Shown here: in pieces, positions 24,708 to 33,226 of the stretch
Numbering within the stretch: the first letter of the stretch is position 1
How the letters are laid out: each line of letters opens with the position of its first letter
Source: an uncultured Clostridium sp.
GTDB lineage: Bacteria > Bacillota > Clostridia > Lachnospirales > Lachnospiraceae
Length of the DNA: 64,000 nucleotides
NCBI RefSeq assembly: GCF_900547735.1
Contig: NZ_URHZ01000009.1
Coordinates: 29,861-93,860, forward strand
Direction of reading: 5' to 3'
Position numbers and translations under genes: made by a program
Notes under the pieces: generated by a model
Told to the model about the DNA's origin: nothing
Database searches by the model: none
What the model saw: the letters and a program-made list of their open reading frames with translations, nothing else

Positions 24708-25946
24708 TTAAAGAGCCCTGTCATATTCCGTTCTGGAAACAAGTTTTACAATGAAATCGGATTTAGTATGTACGACTCCGTCCTGATTTTCTCCCCAAAC
24801 CTTAACTTCCACAAGATGTTCCCCGTTTTCAATAAATTTTCTTGCAACTTTCCCCTTAACGTATGTCATGTCCCCAAAGAATACCATACGTCTGTCCTGG
24901 GAATCCATGGATTTAACAAAAGCGTCGTCTCCCATCCAGTCCGTAATTCCGTGAACCAGCATCATCTCATTCTGGGCGCCTGCCGAGTTTGCATACGGAT
25001 AGCCGAAAATGTGAGCCGCATGATCCGTATAGTGCCAGTCACGGCGGAGAATATGCTCATTTGTCTCAGGATCCTTCGGGTGATGCTGAAGGTGTTCCCT
25101 CATCACAGCCCATTTGATGGCATATGCATATGGATAGCAGCTTACCATGGTGCGGGCGCAGGCATCGGCCACATCCATCGGCCCTTTGATAACGGTTGGG
25201 ATTTCTTCTCCTTCCACCACGTCCTCCCAGTAACGGATGTTGGCGCCGCGTCGGTTCTTGCCTGCAAGCTGGTCGTCGTATGCCTGATGGATCATCTCCA
25301 GCTCCTCGTCACTGTAAAAATGTCTCTGCTTATCCTGGTACATCTTTGCTTCTTTTACCTTTTTACCGCGTTTTCCCGGAGGTGTAGCCATGTAGATGTT
25401 GCGGTGCGTTTCGATCGCCACCACCTCATCCCTCTGATTGATATAATAACGCGGAACGCTCTCAATGAACATACGGTACGGTTTATCTGTCACCTGTTTT
25501 TCTACAAATCCTGCATATTTGTCATAGATCGAGAAGCTGTCTCCCGGACGGATTGGCTTAAAGTATTCATGCTTGCTGCCTCCGGCCAGACGTGAAATCC
25601 CGGGCACCCTCAGACGGCCGCCAAAGGAGGATCCGAATGCGATGCATGTTTCAAATGTCGGAGGGGCGATAAAGCCTCCCCAGCGCGTGCTTGCAATATA
25701 GGACGGATCGCGCCAGAACGGGCTCGGATCGCCGATAGCGTCCGCGTAGTGGCGGATTAAATCTTCGGTAATCACCTTATAGTTGATTCCTCTTACATAC
25801 TCGTCGTCCATGATGGCGTGGGACGGAGGCGGAAGCATAACCTCTCCCCTTCCTTCGTTAAACTTTGCAATGTGTTCGTCCAGCGTCCTGTTCCACTCTT
25901 CATCACTCAGATGATCCCAATCAAACGCAGCATCAAATTTTGCCAT
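24708..25946 (-). CDS. Double-hotdog MaoC-type hydratase/dehydratase
   Basis: 412 residues with two hotdog domains. The N-terminal FAS1-like dehydratase half (residues ~50-190) has IRHYADAIGDPSPFWRD and GGFIAPPTF; the C-terminal half (~220-400) has DVVEGEEIPTVIKGPM and RDWHYTDHAAHIFGYPYANSAGAQNEMMLVHGITDW. Such fused proteins hydrate mesaconyl-, itaconyl- or related branched enoyl-CoAs. It lies between a CoA-transferase pair and the carrier, consistent with action on the CoA thioester they produce. AAAGGAG precedes the ATG. Confidence 0.87.
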   Translation of the reverse strand: MAKFDAAFDWDHLSDEEWNRTLDEHIAKFNEGRGEVMLPPPSHAIMDDEYVRGINYKVITEDLIRHYADAIGDPSPFWRDPSYIASTRWGGFIAPPTFETCIAFGSSFGGRLRVPGISRLAGGSKHEYFKPIRPGDSFSIYDKYAGFVEKQVTDKPYRMFIESVPRYYINQRDEVVAIETHRNIYMATPPGKRGKKVKEAKMYQDKQRHFYSDEELEMIHQAYDDQLAGKNRRGANIRYWEDVVEGEEIPTVIKGPMDVADACARTMVSCYPYAYAIKWAVMREHLQHHPKDPETNEHILRRDWHYTDHAAHIFGYPYANSAGAQNEMMLVHGITDWMGDDAFVKSMDSQDRRMVFFGDMTYVKGKVARKFIENGEHLVEVKVWGENQDGVVHTKSDFIVKLVSRTEYDRAL

Positions 25947-26000
25947 TTTCTTCTCCTTTCAGAATACCTCCGCATTTTGCGGTATCAGTTTTTATCATTT

Positions 26001-27215
26001 TTACCAGATGATTTTTTCCTCTTCCAGCCTCTGTCTCTCCTCCTTAGGAATTCCCAGAAGGCCGCCGAAAATTTCATCGTTGCTCTCTCCCATTGACGGG
26101 CCCGCTTTATAAATCCTTGCCGGTGTCTCGGAAAATTTCCACACCGCGTTCATGACCACCTGTCTGCCGAGTGTGGGATGTTCCACCTCCGTAAACATAT
26201 TTCTGGCTTTTGTATGAGGATCCGCGAGGATTTCCTCTGCATCAAAGGACGGCATCGCCGCCACCCCGGCCGCCTGAAGCAGTTCCATCAGTTCGTAATG
26301 CGTATAGGCCGCGGTCCATTCCTCCATATGACGGTCCAGCTCCCGCCGGTGTTCATACCGGCCGTACATGCCGTCATAATCACGGTTCTTTGCCCACTCC
26401 GGATCTCCCATCGCGCTCCGAAGGGACTGCCACTCTTCATCGGAGGCCACCGCGATGCTGATCCATTTATCCTCGCCCTTGCAGCGGTAGCAGTTGTGGG
26501 GAGCCATAATATCGTCCCGGTTGCCCCGGCGGTACGGTGAGCGGCCGTTCATCGTGTAATCCATCAGCTCCGGACCGATGAGGGAACTCATGCACTCGGA
26601 CGAGGACAGGTCAATGTACTGGCCTTTTCCCGTATTCTGCCTGTGAATCAGGGCCGTAATTAAGATAAACGCAGCCATGGTCCCGACCCTCATATCCTGG
26701 ACGCCGCTCATGACGTTCGGCGCACCGTCCTCATATCCGGTCAGGTAGGCAAGTCCCCCGAAGGATGCGAAAATCGGTGCAAATCCGGCATAACTGCGGT
26801 ATGGCCCGGTAGAGCCAAAACCGGAGGATTCTATCATGATGATATCCGGTTTGACCGCCGCCAGCTCCCGGTAGCCCAGCCCTAGTTTCTCCATCTTGCC
26901 GGGGCGCATATTGGCAACGACAATATCACAATGCTCCACGATTTTCTTTGCAAGCTCTGCGCCCTCCGGTTTTGTCAGATCCAGGGAAACTCCCTTCTTA
27001 TTCAGGTTGGCATTGTTAAAGGTGGGAGAATTGTCAAGACCGTTAAAATTGTCGGCGTCCATGACCGTGCCTTTTCGTGTCTGGTCGATACGTCCGCGGC
27101 TCTCTATCTTGATTACCTCCGCTCCCAGATAGGAGAGAAGGGATGCCGCATAAGGCCCCGCCCAAACCCAACTGAAATCAGCGACTCTTATTCCTTTTAA
27201 AGCATCTTTAAACAT
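26001..27215 (-). CDS. CaiB/BaiF family CoA-transferase (paralogue 2)
   Basis: 404 residues, type III CoA-transferase. N-terminal IRVADFSWVWAGPYAASLLSYLGAEVIKIES, ANMRPGKMEKLGLGY, SSGFGSTGPYRSYAGFAPIFASFGGLAYLTGY, and SGVQDMRVGTMAAF with the presumed catalytic aspartate that forms the mixed anhydride. It is a close sister of the gene just upstream (27271-28485), colinear and same length, so the two arose by tandem duplication and may form a heteromer. Transfers CoA between carboxylic acids. Confidence 0.92.
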   Translation of the reverse strand: MFKDALKGIRVADFSWVWAGPYAASLLSYLGAEVIKIESRGRIDQTRKGTVMDADNFNGLDNSPTFNNANLNKKGVSLDLTKPEGAELAKKIVEHCDIVVANMRPGKMEKLGLGYRELAAVKPDIIMIESSGFGSTGPYRSYAGFAPIFASFGGLAYLTGYEDGAPNVMSGVQDMRVGTMAAFILITALIHRQNTGKGQYIDLSSSECMSSLIGPELMDYTMNGRSPYRRGNRDDIMAPHNCYRCKGEDKWISIAVASDEEWQSLRSAMGDPEWAKNRDYDGMYGRYEHRRELDRHMEEWTAAYTHYELMELLQAAGVAAMPSFDAEEILADPHTKARNMFTEVEHPTLGRQVVMNAVWKFSETPARIYKAGPSMGESNDEIFGGLLGIPKEERQRLEEEKIIW

Positions 27216-27270
27216 CTTTTATCTCCCCCATCTCCGTTTGCCGTCATTGGTATTTCGTTGTATCCGGTTC

Positions 27271-28485
27271 TTACCAGATAATCTGCTCTTCTTCCAGCTT
27301 TTTTATCTCCTCTTCCTGCATTCCCAGCAGGTTTTCAAACACATCGTAATTGTCCTCGCCTAAGAGCGGCCCCGGCTTACGGATTCTGGCAGGCGTTTCC
27401 GAAAGTTTCCATGCCGGACTCATGACTACCTGTTTTCCAAGAGCGGGATGATCCACCTCTGTGAACAGGTTCCTTTCCTTCGTATGGGGATCCTTCAGAA
27501 TCTCTTCCGCATCAAAGGAAGGCATTGCCGCAACTCCCACCCCCTGGAGCAGTTCCATCAGTTCATAGTGGGTATAATTTACCGTCCACTCCGTCATATG
27601 GGCATCGAGCTCTTTTCCGTGCTGCCGGCGGCTGTATACGCTTGCATATTCTTCCGCCTTAGCCCAGTCCGGATCTCCCATGGCCCGGCGAAGGGCATCC
27701 CACTCCTCATCCGTTGCCACCGCGATGCTGATCCATTTGTCTTCGCCCTTGCAGCGGTAGCAGTTGTGCGGAGCCATGACGGCATCCTGGTTGCCGCAGC
27801 GGAACGGTGATCTCTTATTCATCGTATATTCCATCAGTTCAGGACCCACGAGGGCGCTCAGGCACTCCGACGAAGAAAGGTCGATATACTGGCCTTTTCC
27901 CGTCTTCTGTCTGTTGACCAGAGCTGTGATAAGGATAAATGCGGCCATGGTCCCGGCTCTCATATCCTGGACGCCGCTCATAACGTTCGGCGCGCCGTCC
28001 TCATATCCGGTCAGATAGGCAAGACCTCCGAAGGATGCAAAAATCGGTGCAAATCCGGCATAGCCGCGGTACGGGCCCGTGCATCCGAATCCCGAAGATT
28101 CCAGCATAATGACATCGGGTTTCACTTTTATCAAATCATGGTATCCCAGTCCCAGTTTATCCATCTTCCCCGGACGCATATTGGCGACGACGATGTCGCA
28201 CTCCGCAACGAGCCGCCTTGCCAGTTCGGCGCCCCCGGGCTTTGTGATATCAATCGACACGCCCTGTTTATTCAGGTTCGCATTGTTAAAGGTCGGGGAA
28301 GAATCATAACCGTTAAAGCTGTCACCGTTCATGATGGAACCCTTACGTGTCTGGTCCACACGGCCCCGGCTCTCGATTTTGATTACTTCGGCGCCCATAT
28401 AGGAGAGGAGTGAAGTCGCATAAGGACCTGCCCAGACCCAGCTGAAATCAGCAATTCTTATTCCCTTTAAAGCATCTTTAAACAT
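27271..28485 (-). CDS. CaiB/BaiF family CoA-transferase (paralogue 1)
   Basis: 404 residues with the same motif order as its downstream sister, including SGVQDMRAGTMAAF and MAPHNCYRCKGEDKWISIAV. The first 50 and last 12 residues are nearly identical between the two. Known two-gene type III transferases (for example those for benzylsuccinate or malate) work as alpha/beta complexes of such paralogues. AGGAGG precedes the ATG. It lies 18 bp after the more distant third CaiB gene. Confidence 0.92.
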   Translation of the reverse strand: MFKDALKGIRIADFSWVWAGPYATSLLSYMGAEVIKIESRGRVDQTRKGSIMNGDSFNGYDSSPTFNNANLNKQGVSIDITKPGGAELARRLVAECDIVVANMRPGKMDKLGLGYHDLIKVKPDVIMLESSGFGCTGPYRGYAGFAPIFASFGGLAYLTGYEDGAPNVMSGVQDMRAGTMAAFILITALVNRQKTGKGQYIDLSSSECLSALVGPELMEYTMNKRSPFRCGNQDAVMAPHNCYRCKGEDKWISIAVATDEEWDALRRAMGDPDWAKAEEYASVYSRRQHGKELDAHMTEWTVNYTHYELMELLQGVGVAAMPSFDAEEILKDPHTKERNLFTEVDHPALGKQVVMSPAWKLSETPARIRKPGPLLGEDNYDVFENLLGMQEEEIKKLEEEQIIW

Positions 28486-28503
28486 CTCTTGGTCCTCCTC
28501 CCT

Positions 28504-29712
28504 TTAAATGACACCGGCTTCTTTAAACTTCACCAGGTCACCCTTTGTATAGCCAAGGCGGCTGCAGTAAATTTCTTCGTTGTGCTGTCCCAGAAGCGGG
28601 GCGCCGTGGTTGCCGCTGACCCTGATATCGGAGAATTTGTACGGCATTCCCGGATATTCAAGTTTCCCCGCCGCCGGATGATCAATCTCTTCAAAGAACC
28701 CGCGGGCCTTTGTCTGAGGCGAGTTGTATACCTGCTCCGCGGAACAGATAGGCGCGCATGCCGTGCCCTGAGCCTGTATCTTGAAGAACAGCTCCTCGGT
28801 GTCGTACTTTTTAGCCTCTTCCCTCAGGTAAACCTTGAGTTCTTCAAAATGGGCGTCTCTGTCCTTCTGGTCGATAAACGGTTCCTTCTGAGCCCATTCC
28901 GGATTGCCAAGAGCCTCCACAATGCCTCTCCACTGTTTTTCCGGATAGAGCACCACGATGATGTAGCCGCCGTCCCTGCACTGAAGCAGCGTGTCCCGCA
29001 CGCGGTTTACACCGACGCGTGAAGGGCTCTTGCCCATCATGTAGTAGCGGACAATATTCATTTTTTCCAGAGCCATCATGCCTTCCTGTTTGGAAATGTC
29101 GATGTACTGTCCTGTTCCGCCCGCATTTCTCCAGAAAAGGGCTCCCATAATACTGACCGCCGCATAGACGCCGACGTCGCTCTCCCCGACATAACCGCCG
29201 CCCTTGATTGGCTCTCTGTCTGCGTTCGGTGAAGCGGCCGGAAGAACATAGCCGGCTCCGCTTGCATGATATGTATTCAGATAATAGGCCTTGTAATCAC
29301 GGTACGGGCCATACTGTCCAAACGGAGTAATGGATACCATGATCAGGGACGGATTCAACTGTTTCAGGACCTCATAATTCAGTCCCAGCCGCTCCATCTC
29401 CCCCGGTTTTGTGTCTTCCACCAGAATGTCTGCCCCGGCCGCCAGTTTTTTAAATATACCGCGCCCCTCGGGAGATTCCAGATTCAGGGTTACCCCCAGC
29501 TTGTTTGTGTTGTGGTAGAGATAAAGTCCCGAAAGTTCCGGGTCGGGATTGTCGTTCAAATACGGCCCCCTTCTCCTTGCGTCGTCGCCTTCCGGTCTTT
29601 CGACCTTGATAACCTCGGCTCCGAGATCGGCAAGCAGCTTTGTACAAAAAGGCCCTGAAATAAAATTACAATACTCCATCACCTTCACTCCGCTAAGCGG
29701 TCCTACTGCCAT
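28504..29712 (-). CDS. CaiB/BaiF family CoA-transferase (divergent third copy)
   Basis: 402 residues, clearly CaiB family (VKVMEYCNFISGPFCTKLLADLGAEVIKVERPEGDDAR, EDTKPGEMERLGL, GESDVGVYAAVSIMGALFWR with the catalytic aspartate) but only distantly related to the following pair. It is the first gene of the operon that continues through two more transferases, the hydratase and the carrier. Its promoter region holds the paired operator at 29782-29820. It may activate a different acid or use a different CoA donor. Confidence 0.9.
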   Translation of the reverse strand: MAVGPLSGVKVMEYCNFISGPFCTKLLADLGAEVIKVERPEGDDARRRGPYLNDNPDPELSGLYLYHNTNKLGVTLNLESPEGRGIFKKLAAGADILVEDTKPGEMERLGLNYEVLKQLNPSLIMVSITPFGQYGPYRDYKAYYLNTYHASGAGYVLPAASPNADREPIKGGGYVGESDVGVYAAVSIMGALFWRNAGGTGQYIDISKQEGMMALEKMNIVRYYMMGKSPSRVGVNRVRDTLLQCRDGGYIIVVLYPEKQWRGIVEALGNPEWAQKEPFIDQKDRDAHFEELKVYLREEAKKYDTEELFFKIQAQGTACAPICSAEQVYNSPQTKARGFFEEIDHPAAGKLEYPGMPYKFSDIRVSGNHGAPLLGQHNEEIYCSRLGYTKGDLVKFKEAGVI

Positions 29713-29781
29713 TCAACTCACTCCTTTCCATTTCCCTCACTTTTTATTTGGTTCCATGATTTGCGGTTTTATTTTTTCAAA

Positions 29782-29820
29782 ATTTCTATTTTACGCAATT
29801 CATTTCTGTATAACAGAATA
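29782..29820. promoter_or_regulatory. Tandem operator before the CoA-transferase operon
   Basis: ATTTCTGTATAACAGAATA (29802-29820) and a more degenerate ATTTCTATTTTACGCAATT (29782-29800), again 20 bp apart, repeat the arrangement found before the MmgE gene at 14167-14205. It lies 70-108 bp before the first CaiB start. Confidence 0.62.
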
Positions 29821-29885
29821 TTATCATGTTTATTTTTTCTTGTATACGGTTGTAATCGACAAAAAACAGAATTAATTTTTGTGCA

Positions 29886-29910
29886 ATATAACTAACATTG
29901 TTAGTTATAT
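29886..29910. promoter_or_regulatory. TetR-type palindrome, distal copy
   Basis: A 25-bp palindrome around a single central base with core CTAACATTGTTAG; identical core to the palindrome at 32003-32025 before the tetR gene. Lies between the end of the MATE gene and the promoter region of the CaiB operon. Confidence 0.7.
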
Positions 29911-29922
29911 GACATTTTTTTG

Positions 29923-29952
29923 CCTGGTATAATCGGGTTAAATTATACCAGG
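29923..29952. repeat. 11-bp perfect hairpin after the MATE gene
   Basis: CCTGGTATAAT and ATTATACCAGG with an 8-nt loop. It could end the MATE transcript, but on the minus strand A's, not T's, follow; role uncertain. Confidence 0.5.
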
Positions 29953-29971
29953 CCTGGAACATTCTTTTTTT

Positions 29972-31366
29972 TCATCGGCCGCCGGTCAACGGCGAATCTC
30001 CTGCCTTCAGGCTCTTTAAGAACCGGAACGCCGTTGTCACCGCTATTGTGCAGGCGGCCAGCTCTGCGATAGGAGTTGCGCGAGCCACGCCGTAGAGCGG
30101 CCAGATTCTGTTGAGTGCAAACATCAGGGGTACGTCCAGAATTCCCTTTCGCAGCATGGATATCAACGTGGCTTTAGCCTTTCTGGCCGTGGCCTGGAAA
30201 AGCATCATAAACGTCATAGTCGCCGCGGCAAGCGGCATAGCCAGGCAGATTGTCTTCACAAAGTATCTGCCGAACCGGACCGTCTCGGCGTCGTCTATGA
30301 AAAAGCCTACAAAAATACCGCCAAACAGGAATGATATACACATACAGACGGAAGCAAAACCAACAGCCAGTCCGGCGGCGCTCAGAATGGACTTTTTCAT
30401 CCGTTTAAAATCACCCGCCGTGTGGTTATAGGCAATCAACGGAAGCGCTCCCTGTGTAATTCCGGTAGAGACGCGGAACGATAGCATATTGATTTTCTTG
30501 GCAATGCCCATTCCGGCCACTGCCGCGGAGCTCTCCCCCGAAATCAGGTTGTTGACCACGGCGTTGGAAAAGCTGGAAAGCATCGTCATTAAAAAAGACG
30601 GCAGCCCGATTGACAGCACATCCCCCGGTATCTGGTTTCCAAACGAGACATCGCGCGGATCCAGCGACAGCACCGACGTTTTTCTGTGACGGATGATATA
30701 GATGATAAAATAGATGGTTGCACTCAGATTCGACAGCATTGTTGCGATGGCCGCCCCTGCAACCTCGCAGCCCTTCGGCAGAATCACAAACATAAAAAGC
30801 GGATCCAGGGCGATATTGAGAATTCCTCCCATGGATACGCCGAAACTTGCCTCCTTCGAAGCGCCCTCCGAACGCACCAGATGCGCCAGCAGAGGATTCA
30901 GGACCGTAGGCAGGCCTCCTATGATGCAGGTCCAGAACATATAAGTGTAGCAGTATTCGATTGTCCCGTTCCCTGCCCCTAAAAGTCTCAGGAATGAGCC
31001 GCTGAACAAGAACAGCAGCACCGAATACACGAGGACAAACATCACGCCTCCCCAGACGGAAAAAGCCGATGTCTGCCGCGCCTTCTTAAAATTTTCCGCC
31101 CCCAGGCACCGGGCAATCAGACTGGAGCCGCCGATTCCGAACAGATTGGCCATCCCCGTCATCAGCAGAAGCAGCGTCATACAGATAGAGGCGGCGGCAA
31201 CCATATCCGGATTGTCCGTCCGCCCAATATAATAGGTGTCGGCCAGGTTATAGACAACCGAAATAATCTGGCTGAGCACGGTCGGCACAGCCAGTGTAAG
31301 TACGGAACTGATTTCCGGCATCTCGACAAAAACCTTCCGTTCCCTCTCATTAAGTTGTTGTTTCAT
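29972..31366 (-). CDS. MATE family efflux transporter
   Basis: 464 residues with the 12-helix MATE layout: LAVPTVLSQIISVVYNLADTYYIGR in helix 1-2, FGIGGSSLIARCLGAEN, GIAKKINMLSFRVSTGITQGALPLIAYN in the second half, and a short basic tail. Exports drugs or metabolites by cation antiport. It follows the TetR gene by 32 bp, so they form a self-regulated resistance pair; the twin palindromes at both ends support this. GGGGGA lies before the ATG. Confidence 0.92.
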   Translation of the reverse strand: MKQQLNERERKVFVEMPEISSVLTLAVPTVLSQIISVVYNLADTYYIGRTDNPDMVAAASICMTLLLLMTGMANLFGIGGSSLIARCLGAENFKKARQTSAFSVWGGVMFVLVYSVLLFLFSGSFLRLLGAGNGTIEYCYTYMFWTCIIGGLPTVLNPLLAHLVRSEGASKEASFGVSMGGILNIALDPLFMFVILPKGCEVAGAAIATMLSNLSATIYFIIYIIRHRKTSVLSLDPRDVSFGNQIPGDVLSIGLPSFLMTMLSSFSNAVVNNLISGESSAAVAGMGIAKKINMLSFRVSTGITQGALPLIAYNHTAGDFKRMKKSILSAAGLAVGFASVCMCISFLFGGIFVGFFIDDAETVRFGRYFVKTICLAMPLAAATMTFMMLFQATARKAKATLISMLRKGILDVPLMFALNRIWPLYGVARATPIAELAACTIAVTTAFRFLKSLKAGDSPLTGGR

Positions 31367-31398
31367 AACGTCCCCCTCTGTTCTTGCCGGCTGCCCAT

Positions 31399-31986
31399 TT
31401 ACCCCCGGATCTCCTGCTCCTCCAAACGGTGGAGCCAGTCAGCGTAGCCTTTCACCAGGAAACGGAAGCTTTCCTCAGAATGAATATTTTTACCCGTAAA
31501 ATACCCTGCCGCTTCAAGCAGGGCAAAACCGTGCAGGGCGCTCCTGAAACAGCGTGAAAAATGCACATTTTCCTCATCCTGGATCTGATATTGACAGACA
31601 ACGTTTCTGATTGCCAGCATGCTTTCCCTGCCGACTTCGATCGTGCCGTCTCCCTGATCCAGCACAGGCATGCCGATAATCGCTTTGTATAATTCCTGAT
31701 TTTCCTTCACAAATCCGCGGTATGCATAAGCCAGGGCCATGACGGCCTCGTCGCGCGTCTTTCCTTCAACCGCACGGGCCAGGCTGCCGTTGAGCCTGGA
31801 AGCAGCCAGCTTTCCGACCTCACGGTTAATATCTTCAACTCCGTTCACATGGTTGTACAGTGACGCCGCCTTCACATCCATCCTCAAAGCCAGCTCACGC
31901 ACCGAAAAATTGCCGTATCCCTTCTCCTCAACCAACTGCAGAGCAGTATCAACGATCATCTCTATTGTCAAACCTTTACCCTTCAT
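31399..31986 (-). CDS. TetR-family regulator
   Basis: 195 residues. HTH: TIEMIVDTALQLVEEKGYGNFSVRELALRMDVKAASLYNHVNGVEDI; C-terminal ligand domain of the TetR_C type (WHG-like) with helix-rich sequence. AAGGAG precedes the ATG. A 23-bp palindrome lies 16 bp upstream of the start, so it should repress itself and the following MATE exporter. Confidence 0.9.
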   Translation of the reverse strand: MKGKGLTIEMIVDTALQLVEEKGYGNFSVRELALRMDVKAASLYNHVNGVEDINREVGKLAASRLNGSLARAVEGKTRDEAVMALAYAYRGFVKENQELYKAIIGMPVLDQGDGTIEVGRESMLAIRNVVCQYQIQDEENVHFSRCFRSALHGFALLEAAGYFTGKNIHSEESFRFLVKGYADWLHRLEEQEIRG

Positions 31987-32002
31987 ATCCTGGTGTTCTC
32001 CT

Positions 32003-32025
32003 TAAACTAACATTGTTAGTTTAAT
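32003..32025. promoter_or_regulatory. TetR operator
   Basis: Perfect 11-bp arms around one base, core CTAACATTGTTAG, immediately upstream of tetR. The same core recurs at 29886-29910. Confidence 0.78.
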
Positions 32026-32114
32026 TGTATACCGCTGCTTTCCGTTTGTCAATATGAATTCAAAATAACTCTGCCCCGCGCATTCAGGGCAGAGTAAGCC
32101 TTATATCTCCGTTA

Positions 32115-32204
32115 GTTACTGTTCACTCCGTGCCCAGTAACACGCTGCGCGATGCACAGAAACGACAAAAAACACCTCGCGGAATATTACCTGTGAACAG
32201 TAAC
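32115..32204 (-). repeat. TIR-element family 1, 90-bp internally deleted copy
   Basis: Ends GTTACTGTTCACTC and TGTGAACAGTAAC frame 90 bp; the middle of the ~190-bp element is missing. The 3' end of the lpdD-like gene runs 18 bp into it: the last five codons and stop read through the inverted repeat. Confidence 0.85.
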
Positions 32205-32543
32205 CTCCGTTAACTTTTCCACCTGCTCGAGCATTACCTCCGTCTCATCCAAAATCAGTCCTATCTTTTCCTTTGTAATATAATCGTAGTGAATCCCGCA
32301 CGCCACCGTCACAGGGCAGCCCCAGACCTCAAACAGAGCCTGAGCCCACCGGGCGCTGACTGCGCTTTCCCTGTGGCCGTCCTCCTCCATGGTATGAAGA
32401 CCGTCGGCACTGCAGATACTGACGGCGCCAATATGGGTTTTCATTCCGCCCACAAGGAGAATATGTATGCCCTGATTCAGCACCGAAATTTCTGCAGTGA
32501 TCGGATAATTGAGAACTGTCTGCCTGTATGTAACCCTTTTCAT
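32187..32543 (-). CDS. LpdD-like prenyl-FMN chaperone
   Basis: About 118 residues starting at MKRVTYRQ, whose ATG overlaps the ubiX stop (ATGA). The motif ILLVGGMKTHIGAVS plus ARWAQALFEVWGCPVTVACGIHYDYITKEKI fits the LpdD family (third gene of gallate and related decarboxylases), thought to help load prenylated FMN into UbiD partners. The final residues VTVHR and stop come from the inserted TIR element, so the natural C-terminus has been replaced. Helical C-terminal segment TEVMLEQVEKL precedes it. Function is probably retained. Confidence 0.8.
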   Translation of the reverse strand: MKRVTYRQTVLNYPITAEISVLNQGIHILLVGGMKTHIGAVSICSADGLHTMEEDGHRESAVSARWAQALFEVWGCPVTVACGIHYDYITKEKIGLILDETEVMLEQVEKLTEVTVHR

Positions 32544-33226
32544 AATGCGACATCCTCTCCGCCTAATCTGCGTTTTTCGTCCAATCTGTCCTCTTCTCCC
32601 CGTCTGCCCTCTTTTCCAAATCTGTCCTCTTCTCCCAGCCTGCCTTCTCTTCCCAATCTGCACTCTTCTCCCCAACGGCAGAAATGCTCCGGCTCAATGC
32701 CGAACTGATCCAGCACCTTCCCCGCGATATGCGCCGTGCAGGCCTCCACCGAATCAGGATGGTTATAGTAACTGAGCACCGGCGGAATAACCACCGCTCC
32801 CATCCGGCTGATCTCGTACAGATTTCTCAAATGGATCGTGCTGAGAGGAGTTTCCCGGGCCACCAGCACCAGTTTTCTTCTCTCTTTTATCGTTACGTCG
32901 GCCGCCCTGAGGAGGAGATTGTCGCTGTATCCGCTGACAATCCCCGCCACTGTTTTCATACTGCACGGCACTACAATCATTCCGGCGGTACGGAACGTTC
33001 CGCTGGCTATGGCTGCTCCGATGTTACTGTTATCGTAAACTACATCGGCCATGGCATTCAGTTCCTTCCGGGTCAGATTTGTCTCCTGGCCCAGTGTCAT
33101 TTCAGCGCCTCTCGTATATACGAGGTGCGTTTCAATCTCCGAGTGATGAAGCTGCCTCAGAATCTCCACGGCTATCGGGACGCCGGAGGCTCCGCTGATG
33201 CCGATTACCAGTCTAGTTTTACCCAT
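32540..33226 (-). CDS. ubiX: UbiX-family flavin prenyltransferase
   Basis: About 228 residues; makes prenylated FMN for UbiD. Seen: LVIGISGASGVPIAVEIL (Rossmann/FMN loop), PCSMKTVAGIVSGYSDNLLLRAADV, and LVLVARETPLSTIHLRNL. Start at MGKTRLV, just inside the 3' end of ubiD (22-bp overlap). The standard enzyme ends near the DQFGIEPEH segment; here a ~45-residue charged tail of six-residue repeats (RLGEED, RFGKEG...) is added by an 18-bp minisatellite. Confidence 0.9.
   Translation of the reverse strand: MGKTRLVIGISGASGVPIAVEILRQLHHSEIETHLVYTRGAEMTLGQETNLTRKELNAMADVVYDNSNIGAAIASGTFRTAGMIVVPCSMKTVAGIVSGYSDNLLLRAADVTIKERRKLVLVARETPLSTIHLRNLYEISRMGAVVIPPVLSYYNHPDSVEACTAHIAGKVLDQFGIEPEHFCRWGEECRLGREGRLGEEDRFGKEGRRGEEDRLDEKRRLGGEDVAL
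32567..32674. repeat. 18-bp minisatellite inside the ubiX 3' end
   Basis: Six units of the type TCTGTCCTCTTCTCCCCG. The period is exactly six codons, so the array encodes hexapeptide repeats rich in Arg, Gly and Glu without breaking the frame. Confidence 0.88.
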
